Assembly: GCA_016508695.1 (NCBI GenBank)
Contig: VNKQ01000015.1
Coordinates: 1,240,001-1,304,000, forward strand
DNA length: 64,000 nt
Reading direction: 5' to 3'
Source of the DNA: Hyphodiscus hymeniophilus
Taxonomy: Eukaryota > Ascomycota > Leotiomycetes > Helotiales > Hyphodiscaceae
In this document: one piece after another, positions 11,204 to 23,132 of the stretch
Layout: every line of letters begins with the position of its first letter
Position numbering within the stretch: the stretch's first letter is position 1
Position numbers and translations under genes: made by a program
The notes under the pieces: generated by a model
Seen by the model: only the letters and a program-made list of their open reading frames with translations
Told to the model about the DNA's origin: nothing
Database searches by the model: none

Positions 11204-14200
11204 CTAACCCTCGTCCCACACAACCTTCATCGTGGTTGGGAAAGGGAAGAAGCTACTCTGATCTGGAGTCATGTATACTGTCATTCCAGCTTGCATCGGT
11301 ATTTTTTTCAGCTCACCCGGACTCTCACCCCAGCTAGTAGTCGCACGTCTTAATCCCTTCAGTCCAAACGCGACCTTGAACATGGTAGTCATTGCTAAAA
11401 TTGAAGCATCCATACCAGCACATTGGTGAGGTCCCCATCCGTAATGAAGGTAAGAGTCCGGAGGACGGTCGAGATTGACTTCGGTAGGGTTGGGGTAGGC
11501 GACTGGGTCTTGTGAGGCCAGGGTTATGTCAACGAGAATACGGCCGCCAACGGGGACAGTGACATTGTCGGATGTTGAAGGCTTAAGAGAAGATGTGTCG
11601 GTTATTATGATTGGGTTATTGGAGGAAGTAGGGATATAGTCGCGGTAGAGACCGACCGTTGCACGCAGACGGGCGCCTTCCATGAAGCTGCTTGCTGTTA
11701 GCAAATACGGCTGAGGAGAATGAGTATAGACTGACTATCTCGTGATCCTTTCGTCCGCCTCTTTGGTATTCTTCTGCGAAAGTTCGTATAGCTCCTTCCT
11801 ATACTTGTCAAACGGAGGACCATCCTGGAGATAATAGTCGAGGGCTTGACTGAAGAGTTGGGATTGATTAGCGGTCATAGCTGCGACAGTCGGAAGCCTA
11901 GAAACGTATTAGCAAAGACTCATGTTGAACAGCTTCCGATATGGGCTCACAATTGGCCCCAAACAACATCCTTCACCGACATCTTTGTATCCAGCAAACG
12001 CTGAATCATATGCGTCCCATAGTCGGTTAGCGGGCTTGACTTGTGTAACTTTGCAATCACATCCGCAATGAACCCTGTTGCAGAGATAGCTTCTGCATTC
12101 AGGAGTATCAACTCCCCAATTGCTGAGCGAGCATGTGGGCAGCTTCTCCCACTTGAAAACTCTTCACAATATCTGAATTGAAAAAAATGCAGATGAAACA
12201 GATAGTCAGGACTTGGTACAGTTCCTGCTCGGTATAAATCCCTTTGGGCGAGTCTTCAGTTTTGATGGGCAAGCTGAAGACTGATGCGGCGAATCTGGCG
12301 TTGACAAGATTTGCAACATCTCGAACAATGTCCACTTGGCGACTTTTTGTTCCTGGAACCTTGTAGCTATACATATCCAGGAGCTTTCTGGTGGTCGTCT
12401 CGTAGAACTTCTCGACTTCTTGTTGCCAGTGATTGGGGTAAAGTCCTTTCATGACCAACTTTCGGGATGCGTCGTTTGGAGGCTTATCGCCTGCAAGGCA
12501 GAAGTCAATCCCATTCACTTTCTTCGGTTGACTTGTCAGGAAAATGATCGCTTCACCCCAAGTAACTTTCCAATTGGCCTTATCTTGTAGGATCTTTTTC
12601 GCTGCGGCATATGATTTGATGATGATGAGCTCAGAATTTCGAACAGGCTTATCCCAGGAGTACTTGTCTGCGCGGCCAAGCGATTTCAAAATCGTGAGGT
12701 TCTCTGAAGGGATTACAAATGGGAAATGTGCGTAGACGGAGTTGCCCTTGAAATGGTTTGGAAAAGCTCGAAGAATGACCTTGTAGAGAACAGCTCCATC
12801 ATTTACGGTAGTACCGTATTGGACTTCGTTGAACCTGTAGCAAGTCAGAGGCGATTTGCGGTTCAACTAAAAAAGATAATTCTTACCCCCAGTTCGTGAG
12901 GTTTTTTGGGGTATAGTCCAATGTATAGAAGCGATCTCCTCGTACAAGACTGACGGCATCAGACAAGATAGCGTAAGAAGTTGTGTAATTGACGCAAAGA
13001 CCCGAGCCAGGACTCATAGGAGGTTTCGCTTTCTCGGCAACGAGACCCGGGTACAACTCCACGTTGTCGGGAGTATCATATAAATTTTTGAGTGTCTCTT
13101 GGACACCCTTGTCGGGGTTGATATCCTCAAAGGTTGCATGCCTCGTCAATCCAGCGAATTCTCGGAATTCATTCAATGAAGCCATGTTCCAAGAGCGAGC
13201 TTGAATAATTCCAAGAATTTCGACAGAGCGTAGAATGTTAGGAACTCTGTTAGCACCAAATGAGCCGGCCACATCTTCCACCGATGCAGTAAGGATCTCA
13301 ACTAGGTCATCATCGTTGAAGGAACCATCAGCTCGACGCTTCAAGTTGGCAAAAGGTCGCTGCAAGGGGTCTTCAGGTAACTGCGCCTGCATTTCGCTCA
13401 GTTTCTTGAGAAGCTCTTTCATGCTAACCTCCTCAGGCTTCTTTCCGGGAAACAGTCTTGCATACTCATCTTGAGTCCATTTATCATCTCTCTGAGAGAC
13501 TGCCGAGTGCCATCTATAGACTGCCTTCGGTTAGTAGTGATGAACATTTAAGAACTTTTGGGACATACTCAGGTTGAACTCAGCAGAGACTTGGTTACCA
13601 GTTGCTTCTGCCGCAGGGGTATTGAAAAGTGTCTTGCCTTCTTCAGTTCTGGGATCCAAATCCCACGTAGTCCCAGTTCGGTTCAAGCTCAAAATCGTTC
13701 TCACATAGTCCTTCAGAACACAATTGACATACAAACCACATGTGATTAATCGTCCAGTCTGGAACAAATCATTGTCGTACTTCGACCAAGCCTCTTTGGT
13801 AGCCTTGTCGTTGGGCTTTGCGAATCTGCCATTCTCATTAATTCTGCAATACGTCAGTACTAAACCACATTGGCATGAAGGGATCACTTACAAAGCCAGT
13901 CGAGTGACGACATAGTTGTGGAATCGATTAAACATGATAACAAATACACCAACTCCTGGAGGAAACCCGAGAATCCTTTTCTCAGAGAAACAATCAGGCT
14001 TGAGCATCCCATCCTTAAATGTTCGAACAGTGTTCTGCTCATCCTGTGTGCTTCCGTATAGGGGGGCAAGGTCAAGGTAACTGCTGGTCGTGGAAATATT
14101 AAAATCCTGGTGAGACTGTTTGTGGTCAGTATAGCTCGGTAGTCAGAGGTACAGAGAGACTTACTGTTCGAAAGATATCATGAATGATGATTGTAGCCAA

Positions 14201-14811
14201 GTAAAACAACATGCTGGAGATCTTGTTTGGATGGGCTTCGAAGGCGTCTCTTCGGGCCATCAAGCTACCAAATATCTGGCCGGGATCCGGAAGAGCAACG
14301 GCTTGCAAAATCGATGGCTTCGCAGCACGTGCATACGGTGTGTTTGCCGCTCCAAGTTGTGGGCTTCTGATATTATTGTAGGATCCATCAGCTCGCGATA
14401 CTTGTATTGCACGCCTAGGCTGGTCTGTGGAGGGTGAGGGACGGCATTCCAAAGGTTGTTGATGAATGCTCCAGTCAGCTGATGTGATAGCTGAGAAGTT
14501 GTATCGAGTCTGCTAAGAAGACCGACGAGATTCTCGAGGAGGAATTTGTTATCATCTTGAACGCCTTTTACCTCCGAGTTCAGAAGTGAGAGAAGAGTCC
14601 CAACATCCTTGAATCCAAGGTTATGAAGCTGAGAGAGAAATCCAGACATTTTGGTGTTGTCATCAATACCTGGAACATATGGATACTGCGGGATCGGACC
14701 GAGAGATTTGCTGACAAGAGTCTTGACTGATTCTAGAGATGTCTCGATCTCTTTGCGCCAGGCGTTAGGCTCGGTGCTTGAAGTATCCACCGGTCCATTC
14801 GCCGCCATCAT
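11204..14811 (-). pseudogene. Linoleate diol synthase / Ppo-type fatty acid dioxygenase-P450 fusion with two single-base frame breaks
   Basis: Seven exons in coding order: 14811-14165, 14115-13892, 13843-13569, 13520-12887, 12834-11951, 11897-11736, 11687-11204; 3,310 nt, two short of a multiple of three. The N-terminal half is an animal-peroxidase-type heme dioxygenase: IIIHDIFRT, and EFNLIYRWHS (spliced) carrying the Tyr and proximal His equivalent to PpoA Tyr374/His377. The C-terminal half is P450-like and ends with GWGPHQCAG, which keeps the heme-thiolate Cys, so a diol synthase (isomerase) activity would be expected rather than the Cys-less PpoC type. Breaks: near 14390-14400 (between YKYRE and ADGSYNN) and near 12114-12118 (a run of four Gs after MLAQQLG where homology needs five). 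Such enzymes make oxylipins that act in sporulation signalling. Apart from the two bases the protein is full length (about 1,100 residues) with all key residues, so an assembly error or very recent inactivation are both plausible. Confidence 0.85.
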
Positions 14812-16246
14812 GGATTGTTGTTTGGAGAGTGACTGGGGAATTTCGTGAGATCGAGAAGATCAAAAGATTGCCCAATACCGCGAGGTCCAACGATTCCTCT
14901 TTACGCTTGTAGGATGGACCACGGTGGTTCGGTACACCGACTTGTAAGAGAGTCGGACAAAGCAAGGCTGAAAAAGCAATCGTGGACGAGAAAAAGGAGC
15001 AGGATTCTACCGTGACAAATAAGAACCTAGCGCATCAGTGTCCGTGAAATATCTTGATGACTGAGCAACTCGAAGCCGGGAAACAAGAGGGTAGGAGACC
15101 ATTGAGATGAGGTTCTCTCTCGCTCTTGAAGCATTCAGTCCAACGCAGCTTGCATCTAGTGGACTGTAGCTGGACAAACTGGGTGAGGCTGGGGTTCAGT
15201 GATTTATGAGATGGTGCCGTGCGAGGCGCATGTGCGACAAGGAGGTCTTTCCACTGTCTCCAGGCCCACCTGATACCACAACTTATCCAAAGTGGTTGTG
15301 TGACATCCAATCATCTGGCTACCATTAGCCGTCTTGTGAGTGTCAATGTGGTCGGACAGCCTATTTGAGGTATCTGTGGATCAACTTGATTCCTTGATGT
15401 TGCAGAGAGGCGTTGCGAGGGGAGTGCTGAGAAAATTGGCTTTAGCGGCCCGCATGAGCTTTCCCCACTACCCCTTTCCCACTACCCCTTTCCCTTCTTC
15501 CCTTCTTCCTCCTCGCTCCCAGACGCCGCTGCTGATGTGAGACTGCAATTTATTCCATTGAGTTGAGAAGCAGAACCAACCTGTATACGCTCTGTTCGAG
15601 TTGTGACACTAAAGTCATTGAGTATCACAAAACTTTTGTGGCTGTCGGCTGATGTCGGTGTACAGAGGTAGAACAGGAGTCTTGAGCGTGATATCGGTAC
15701 CTCCGCAGCGGGCGTACGTTGATTCAGTGTGGGCTACACAGCTGCAGCCAACGCCAGGGATTGATTCTCTTCTGATGAGGTTTTTTTCTCCGCCAACCCA
15801 TCAATATGCCATAGGGATGACTTCTGACAAGGTCGAGAGAGTCTTCAAGGGAGTCTTGACAGTCCACAATGAGGCTATTGAGCATGTCTTTTCACGTATT
15901 CGTCCCCAATTATCCATCTTCTCTTCAGTCTTATTCTCCCCAAGTCGGCCCAGATATATGCAGCTCAGAGACCCGTCACTTCATTCGTCTCCTCAGGATT
16001 CCGTTAGTCCGAGAAGCCCAGTCTTTATCACCGAGTGCAGGTGCTCGGCGGTGAGCTCATGACTGAGGTTTTGAGCCCTGGAATAACGCAACGAAACTCT
16101 GATAAGCTTTGCCGACATGTTGAACTCGGCCATTTGCTTGGGAGGGGCGTGATAGCAACTCTGTGCTTGGGGCTGGTGAATCGTACAGAGTTGAAAACTA
16201 CAGAGCTAGCAATTCAAAACCTTCCATACAAGTCTATTCACCTTCA
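14812..16246. other. Intergenic, includes a pyrimidine-rich direct repeat
   Basis: No gene recognised on either strand; the open frames here lack motifs. At 15467-15510 there is a polypyrimidine tract containing two copies of CCACTACCCCTTTCC in tandem followed by CTTCTTCC. Such CT-rich tracts are common in fungal promoters, but none of the neighbouring genes is oriented away from it at short range. Confidence 0.45.
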
Positions 16247-17294
16247 TCACGCCCAAGCCAAATGCTCTATGAATTTCGGAACCCTCGCTCCCTTAACGGG
16301 CATGCTCTTCAAGATATCCCCAATTTCTTTCAGTTCCTCCTCAGTCAAGTCCACAAGCTTACAATTCTCCTCCACCCTCTCTACCTTCGTCGCACCCGGC
16401 AACGGCACAATAATCGGATTTCCGTCCCTTCCAGAATACGCCCTCACCCACCCAAGAGCCAGCTGTGCACTCGTGACACCCTTCTTCTCAGCAACCCTCC
16501 GAATCGTCTCAACCAGCTCCAGATTTTTAGCAAAGTTCTCCTCAGCGAATCGCGGTCCGAACTTGTGCTGCTCGGTCACATCCGCATATGTCTTAATCTG
16601 TCCGGTCAAGAAGCCCCTTCCTAGCGGGCTGTACGCCACGATGGGGATCCCCAACTCGGCACAAGTGGCCGCGACGTCATTCTCCAGAATATCTGGGCTG
16701 AAAAGCGAGAATTCAACCTCGACCGCGGCGATGGGATGGATTTTCGCCGCTCGACGGATGGTCTTCGCTCCAACCTCGCTCAGTCCTATCCCGCCAATCT
16801 TCCCCTCCTTGACAAACCCCTTCATGACCTCCATCGTCTCCTCAATGGGTATCTCCGGGTCAACACGTCCGCACTGGAAAATATCAATGCTTTTCAAACC
16901 CCCAAGGATTTTCAACGCGTCATCTACATCCCTCGTCAAGTTGGCTTTGGAGGAATCAGCAGAGTGCTTTGCGACGTTCATACCGCCTTTCACTGAGAGC
17001 AGGACTTTAGGTGCATCTGAGGGGTATTGAGTGAAGTAGGCCTGCAGGAGGTGAATGGAGTTCGCGGTCGGTGGACCGTAGAAAGTGCCGGCGTTCCACA
17101 TGTTGGCACCGGCTTCGAGCGCGCATTTCATTGTCTTGATCGCTTCAGAATGTGGTACCGGGTTGGCGCGCCAGGTGAAGCCTTTGATTCGAATTAATCG
17201 TTTGCTTGCAGAAAAGGAATGGGGGCGAGCGGTGGAACACACCCATAAGCCCGAAGCCTATTGAGCCGATTTCTCTACCTAGAATTGTAGGCAT
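16247..17294 (-). CDS. Aldo-keto reductase, pyridoxal reductase-like
   Basis: Two exons, 17294-17243 and 17181-16247, give 987 nt and 328 residues. Exon 1 encodes MPTILGREIGSIGFGLMG; the acceptor TCAAAG joins it to FTWRANPVP, a start not visible from the long frame alone. AKR barrel features: GANMWNAGTFYGPP with the catalytic Tyr, the Lys in LSVKGG, VGLSEVG-type strand (IGGIGLSEVGAKTIRRA), VEVEFSLFSPDILEN, IVAYSPLGRGFLTG and an NADPH-binding segment GATKVERVEEN. The first Asp of the usual Asp-Tyr-Lys-His tetrad is Asn here and the fourth position is Arg (FQCGRVD), which is normal for the Plr1/YakC-type pyridoxal reductases. Expected reaction: NADPH-dependent reduction of pyridoxal or another aldehyde in the cytosol. 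No lesion. Confidence 0.92.
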
Positions 17295-18274
17295 TTTGAA
17301 CTCTTCTGGTTGCTCGTGCGAATACTCAGACTAAGTGACTCCTGTAAGAAGTTTTGGTACTTGCTGGTACTTTCTGTCGTCAATTACTCTTTATATAATG
17401 CTTCTAGTTGTATGTCTGTAGACTCGGAGATACAAGAGGACGACATTTATCTCCTGGTGTCTCCATTCCACATAACTCCTAGACCCTGTCTTCCGGTTGG
17501 CATCATTACCAGTACATAGAGAATTTGTCGCGTCACAACAGAATTGTTTTAATCGCTTTTTCAGTACTAAAATAACGTTTCGAGCATGCAGTTTCATTTA
17601 CAAGCTGACAAGTTGTGTAGGTGGTAATTATGTCAGCCGGGAGCCTTTCGAGATCTCAATGCCGATATCTCCGAAACCATGTCAAAATACACTTCACCTG
17701 CTTATCCATATATTTGAGTACTATTTGTCGTTTCTTTGCTGATATGTCGTTGTGACAGCTGATGGGGTGATCAATCACGCGATACTCTCGAGTCGCTTTC
17801 CTTTCCCACTTCACTGAGACATATCTTTGCTTTATGTTGTTCGGAAAGACTGGTACTGCCCAACTATGCTATGATATCACCAGAGTCCCAGAGATATGTT
17901 AGCGGTGGCGATCAAGCGATAGATCGTATTCCAGGTTGCTATATGAGCTTTTGTAAGAAAGCACTACTGTAGAGGGCCAAAGTGCTAGCACTCTGTCATC
18001 TGAAACTCGTCAATCTGTCGTACGTCTATATTTTGGGAATATTTCTCGGTCTTTCATCCAAAAGGACCAGCCAATCCACAGCTCTTGGAATAAATTCGTT
18101 CAGAGGAAGCAGACTCTGATGTATAAATCCGAAACATGCACATCCAGATGTCTCCGCTCAGGAAATCCACATCCGCTCCCCTTCTGATGCATCAATAAGT
18201 CCAGCATTTCAGCATCACGCAATAGAGAGTATAATGGGCCACGAGCTGTGTGACATGCAACGTCTGTTTCTTTC
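17295..18274. other. Intergenic, no gene recognised
   Basis: AT-richer stretch with only short frames. It must contain the promoter of the aldo-keto reductase gene and the 3' flank of the decarboxylase-like gene, which both read minus. Confidence 0.4.
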
Positions 18275-19092
18275 CTAGTATGGCATTCGCTTCTCCCCCA
18301 AGTCTTGTTCCAGAGGCTTGCCGTCCTTGACCAGTCGCATAGCCAAGTCAAACGTGACTCCCTCTTTCTCGTCAAGATCCGTGGGCTTCACACCATGGAT
18401 GATCTTCCTCCTTTGCTCTTCCGTGAGCATGCCTTTGCTCGCGTTCGTCCTCGAATTCGAGTAGGTGAGGAAGCCTCCACCAAAGAATCCGGTAAAATGT
18501 CCTTGAGTACCCAATATGGCAACCTCAGTCACTACTGGCTCGAGGCCAAGGAATACCAGCACCTCCTTATTCATGCGAATGGTGTGTACTGAATACTCAG
18601 GATTGTGCATCGAAATAGGATGAGGGCCAAGTAGCCCACCATCTTTCCCTTTCAAGGTAAAGCTATACAGCCAATCAGCTTTCTTTTCTCACATCTAACA
18701 GGAAGAACAGCTTACGCTCAGCCAAATCTATGCTGAGTTTCGCCGTTATCTCATCGTAGAATATACGTTGCACTGAGGTCATCTTACGTGGAGCCTGATA
18801 CATTCTGGATCTTCTCCGGCATCTCATCATGGGATCCAAGCTGTTCTGATGTCAGCTTCCCCGGGAGTGTAGCAGGATATCGAGGTCCTAATATGCCTCG
18901 TGGGAATAAGAGATTCCGGAAAAGGGTTGTGTTCACGAAAAAGGAGAAGCGGGTGAGGCGGGGTACAGATCCAACGAATCCAGGCGCATTACTGTAAGCG
19001 AGCCGACGATTACTCCGTACATATCCCAACTTACTTCGAAGTAGACCCCTTGCAATAATCATGCAGAATGTTTCCAAGGAATTATAAACCAT
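18275..19092 (-). CDS. Carboxymuconolactone decarboxylase/AhpD-like protein
   Basis: A 3' exon (18662-18275) and a 5' exon ending at 18788 are joined by a GT-AG intron 18787-18663, reading VSGST/FTLKGKDGGLLGP across it. The joined protein follows the fungal gamma-carboxymuconolactone decarboxylase-like family: RYPATLPGKLTSEQLGSHDE, GLLGPHPISMHNPE, EVAILGTQGHF and a closing GVTFDLAMRLVKDGKP. These proteins have the all-helical AhpD fold; many fungal members lack the CxxC pair of true AhpD peroxidases, and none is seen here. The start is uncertain: ATG at 19092 gives about 70 residues ahead of the conserved RYPATL, longer than usual, and a short in-frame GTAAGT...ACAG segment around 19035-18990 could be an intron. 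Function unknown beyond the family. Confidence 0.7.
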
Positions 19093-19231
19093 AACAATAT
19101 TAGCACTCACATGAAAAAGCGTGGTCTACGTAGACCACCGTATTCCATTGTGTAGATCTAACGTTCATGCCACTGCGAGATTTCCTAATAACCAGGACGC
19201 CCCACTGTGCATGCCATTCCATGACTTTGTC

Positions 19232-20298
19232 TCACTTGAAAAGTCGCTTGCCCTGAATCTTTGTACCGAATCTCTCCACTCCACTGGAAGACTGATGCTG
19301 CCAAAGGCCTAACTGACCAACCATGCCTCCTTCTGCCCTAGCTCTGTATCTTCGAAGTGCTTCTCGTAAATGATCTGGTTCCAAAGGACCACGCGGCAGA
19401 TCTCTACTTTCCTCCATAAATTCGTTCCTGATATCTTCGGGCGGCGTGGGTAACTTCTGCATGTTTCTTTTGATGGTCTCCTTCAATAGATCGTCGGCTC
19501 CAACCCACTCCTCCTGAACTCGCCTCGCACCCTCAATCATTTCACCAGCAAATATCTTCGCAACGGACTTGACGGCTAGAATGACACTCGCAGGGGCCGA
19601 TTGAGATAGTGTTTGGTTGACGATCTGCAATCTATTAGTACATCTCGCATATACTGGGCAAGCAAACCTACACGTCGAACCGTAGCATCTGGCAGCTTTA
19701 CAGATCTCCAAGCCTCATATCTCTGCATCTGATCATCGTCCAATGCCCTCACTAACATAGCGCGATGCTCAATCTCCTTTTGTCGTTCTTCCTGCGTTCG
19801 CGCCACCATCTCAACCGCCATTTCCTCGCCACCTTCATCCTCCTCATCTGCACTAGCAACACTCTGTTTTCTCTTCCTACTACCAGAAGCGCCTGATACC
19901 GCAGACTTCGCCTTGCCTCCAATAACACTCTCATCATCTCCCAACTTTGCCTTCGACTTCCGACCTCGCTTCTTCTTTGCACATCCTGCGACACTGGCTG
20001 ATGCTAAAGACATCGTATCGATGGAAGGTGAGCGTGAGTAGCGGGGTGTGCCGATGGTCGCGCTTTCAGGTGGGGGAAAGGAGGTCTGTCGGAGAGGGTG
20101 GCTGGAAACGGAGGTTGTGGAGAGCATGGATGCCTTTCGGCGTTTGATTGAGGGTGCTGAGGATGGCATATCTGATTGTCGCCGTTTCGAGGATTGAGGT
20201 AATTGCGTGTTGGATGGGTATGGAGGGGAGCCTTGGGAGAACAAGTTGTGGTTGTATGGAGGAGAGGCCATCGCAACAACCTGCAAACGCTCATTCAC
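19232..20298 (-). CDS. TAF11: Transcription initiation factor TFIID subunit 11 (TAF11)
   Basis: Two exons, 20298-19672 and 19624-19232, phase 0, 339 residues from the first ATG; an internal ATG at 20271 is an equally possible start. The N-terminal 150 residues are Ser/Pro-rich and basic, with a KKKRGRKSKAK stretch that could bind DNA or direct nuclear import. The C-terminal half is the TAFII28 histone fold: LDDDQMQRYEAWRSVKLPDA, then across the intron VRRIVNQTL and VILAVKSVAKIFAGEMIEGA. TAF11 pairs with TAF13 in TFIID and supports RNA polymerase II promoter recognition. The gene shares a 308-bp divergent promoter with the GTP cyclohydrolase gene. Confidence 0.93.
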
Positions 20299-20606
20299 TT
20301 AAAGTGTGATTGCAAATTTCGATAGAAGAACTTTTAAGCAGGTATGGTGCTCGTAATCTTGTCGTTGTAATGAATGGGGTTTTGCTAGGTATTGTCAATA
20401 AGGTTTCTGTCGCAAGGCTGATATGAAACCCCTAAGCCTCACTAACACTGTTCCGATTTAGTGTGGTACAAGGAGACATTAGCGGCTCTTCCAATCGGAG
20501 CTCGGAGAAACCACTGCACGTCAAAAGTCTGGGGAAGTTTTACGATTGATGTCAGATCGTCTGACCCCCTCATTGTTGACCCAATCGTCCTCCCATTTCT
20601 CCAAGA
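20299..20606. promoter_or_regulatory. Divergent intergenic promoter, TAF11 / GTP cyclohydrolase I
   Basis: A 308-bp gap lies between two start codons that read apart, so both promoters must be here or overlap the 5' UTRs. No specific operator is identified. Confidence 0.6.
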
Positions 20607-21624
20607 ATGGTAGAATTTGCCAATCTGCCCTCGACGGGGAAAGAATCTAAGATGAACGGCGAATCAAGTGTAGTTTCTTCTGGTCAAGTCACGCCCAATG
20701 GAACAATCAATGATGGGGTCGAGGGCAGCAAGAAGCGGAAGAGAAGATCGAGGGGTTCGAAGACTAATGGCTCTGTCACGAGGAGGAGATTGAGTGTCAG
20801 TAAGCCAGCGAGGGATCCGAGAGATGAAGCCTCCCCTGCCAGACTCGCAGCTGAAGTTGCTGGGATGCGGAGTCCCAGTCCTGTTATTGATTTCGATGGG
20901 TTGAGTCGTCCCAGTAAGGACATTCATTGATCGTGAGATACAACTGCTAACTACTGTTTAGGCAGAGGGACTCGAGAACGTTTAGATGAATCCCCGGAAC
21001 AAGCTGCTGCCAGACTCAATAAGCTATCTGGAGCTGTACGAACGATCCTCGAATGCATTGGCGAAGACCCCGATCGAGAGGGCTTATTGGGCACACCGGA
21101 AAGATATGCGAAGGCTATGTTGTTCTTTACAAAAGGGTACCAGGAGAACGTGCGAGATATTGTGAACGATGCTATCTTCCATGAGGGTCATAATGAGTTG
21201 GTCATTGTGAAAGACATTGAGGTGTTCAGTCTCTGCGAGCATCATATGGTTCCTTTTACTGGAAAGGTAAGTTTGGAATGCTCTTTGCCGAGAGGCGGTA
21301 GATTGACGATTGCAGATGCACATTGGATATATCCCAGATCGAGACGTTATTGGTATCTCGAAACTTCCCCGAATAGCAGATATGTTCTCCAGACGCCTCC
21401 AGATTCAAGAGCGCCTCACAAAAGACGTTGCACACGCTGTTATGGAGGTTCTCAAGCCCCAGGGAGTGGCAGTAGTGATGGAGTCTAGCCACCTGTGTAT
21501 GGTGATGCGAGGAGTAGAGAAAACAAGCGCAACGACAATCACAAGCTGTGTGCTGGGATGCATAGAAAAAAGAGAGAAGACTAGGAATGAATTTTTCAGT
21601 CTAGTGGGTTTGAATAGACGGTAA
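20607..21624 (+). CDS. FOL2: GTP cyclohydrolase I
   Basis: Three exons, 20607-20913, 20962-21266 and 21316-21624; 921 nt, 306 residues. After a Ser/Arg-rich fungal N-terminal extension of about 100 residues comes the T-fold enzyme: ILECIGEDPDREGLLGTPERYAK begins at about 21044, the zinc ligands Cys and His are in FSLCEHHMVPF (about 21228-21260), and the third ligand is in SSHLCMVMRG (about 21483-21510). The C-terminus NEFFSLVGLNRR is canonical. It converts GTP to 7,8-dihydroneopterin triphosphate, the first step of folate and pterin synthesis in the cytosol. The gene is divergent from TAF11 and convergent with thymidylate kinase (189 bp between stops). Confidence 0.97.
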
Positions 21625-21812
21625 GATGGCTAGGAGGAATTTTGCTGCATTTATGGCGCTGTAAGAGGGTTGGTCTTCAACACCAAAAGGGCGGCGTTTG
21701 TCTTCCATTGGTCTTAACGCCATAGTCATGATGTTATCTAGAGTATCTCCTCTTACATCACATCAGTATCCCATGCATAGTCAAAAGCTTCATCTCACTG
21801 CTTGTTGTGTAA

Positions 21813-22684
21813 CTATGACCTCGCTCCGCCAAGAACCTTTGCTCCCAGCCATTCTACATCATCATCACGCCACGCCTTCACTGTCCCCAACTCATTCAGC
21901 ATCCCCTCCTGTATCATGGTCAACGTCGGATGGATGTCTTGCCAAATCTTCTCCGCAACTTCCTCAATCGCCGGTCCGGCGTTCACAACAATCATATCCG
22001 AGCTTTCTCCTGGTGTAAATCTTAACCTCATAAACTCCCACCGGACTTCCTTCTGCATCTCTTTCTTCTCATATTTCTCATCCCCAAATCCACCCCGCTT
22101 TTCCGCTTGTTCGGGTTCCAAATCCAGGAAAATGACTTTGTCAGGCCGAGGCAGCCCAACATCGCATTGTCGAGCCCATTGTAGATCGAGGGCTGGATTG
22201 TTCTTCGCCGCGCTATATACCATGCCGGAGTAGTAGTAACGATCACAGACGATTGTGTAGCCTTGTGCGATGGTCCCTCTAATATGTTTCCTACTATATT
22301 TCAGCACTGAGGGTGGATATTGGAAGGCAGAGGTGAAAGAGGATCTACATACGCTTTCTCCCAGCGATTCGCTGAGAAGAGAAGATGTATAGCATGATCA
22401 TCCATCTCCGTTTTGCTTTGTAGATAGCTGTCTATCATCTTCCCAATTGGAGACGTCCGATCTGAGTGCTCCTTCAGCAATGACCTTATTGCTCAATCCT
22501 TCCATTTGCACTGACCAGGAAACCGTAAAGTCTTAACATTCCGTCCGGAGGCATACAAAGTCTCGCATAGCTTTTTGACTTGTGTAGTTTTCCCAGCACG
22601 ATCCAGTCCCTCAACGACGATGAATGCGCCTCGTGTTCCTGTTGTTGCAGGTCCTTTCCAGGGATATTCTTCCGAGGCGGACAT
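21813..22684 (-). CDS. CDC8: Thymidylate (dTMP) kinase
   Basis: Three exons, 22684-22516, 22461-22353 and 22293-21813; 759 nt, 252 residues. The P-loop GLDRAGKT is at residues 26-33. Exon 2 supplies DRTSPIGKMI and the LLFSANRWE helix; exon 3 carries the CDRYYYSG motif (DRY/H), GLPRPDKVIFLDL and EKRGGFGDEKYE. It phosphorylates dTMP to dTDP with ATP, an essential step for DNA synthesis. The C-terminus is about 35 residues longer than the yeast enzyme. The start at 22684 is the first ATG that precedes the conserved core, and it lies 448 bp from the TAF6 start on the other strand. Confidence 0.96.
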
Positions 22685-23132
22685 TGTGTAGATACGGAGA
22701 TCTTCGAGTATTTGCCCCTTCAGTCGACGGTGCCGTGCGGGAGAGTTCGTTGTAGATTGTGAGGGGAAGAGGGTGAATGGTCGCGCGTTCTGGAGGACGC
22801 TCTGACTACATTCGACGCCAACTTTCAGCCTTGCCATTTCACACAACACCATTCGGCAACCAGCGTAACACCGAGACGACCCTCGCCATCAATTCAAGCT
22901 CCGCATCGCCTGCGGCTTCGGTCATTGATCGCGTACGAGTGCGCTGCACTGTAAACACATTTCGGTACCAATCAGCTCCACCTGGGCGATCTTCAATCCA
23001 CCATACCACTCGCGATCCTCAATGCTGAGCTAACGCTCAAGACCTTCTTTTCAGGTCTCCGCAAGTACAGCCGGCAGTTAGTTGTGTGCCGTGGCTTTCT
23101 CCGATTGAACCTCACTCAGCCTCTTCTTCACC
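22685..23132. promoter_or_regulatory. Divergent intergenic promoter, thymidylate kinase / TAF6
   Basis: A 448-bp gap separates two start codons reading apart. The final 30 bases before the TAF6 ATG are pyrimidine-rich (CCTCACTCAGCCTCTTCTTC). No factor site is claimed. Confidence 0.6.

Noticed and set aside
15652..16062. 136-codon plus frame upstream of the aldo-keto reductase
   Set aside because: No motif, no supported start context, and overlapping frames of similar length on the same strand.
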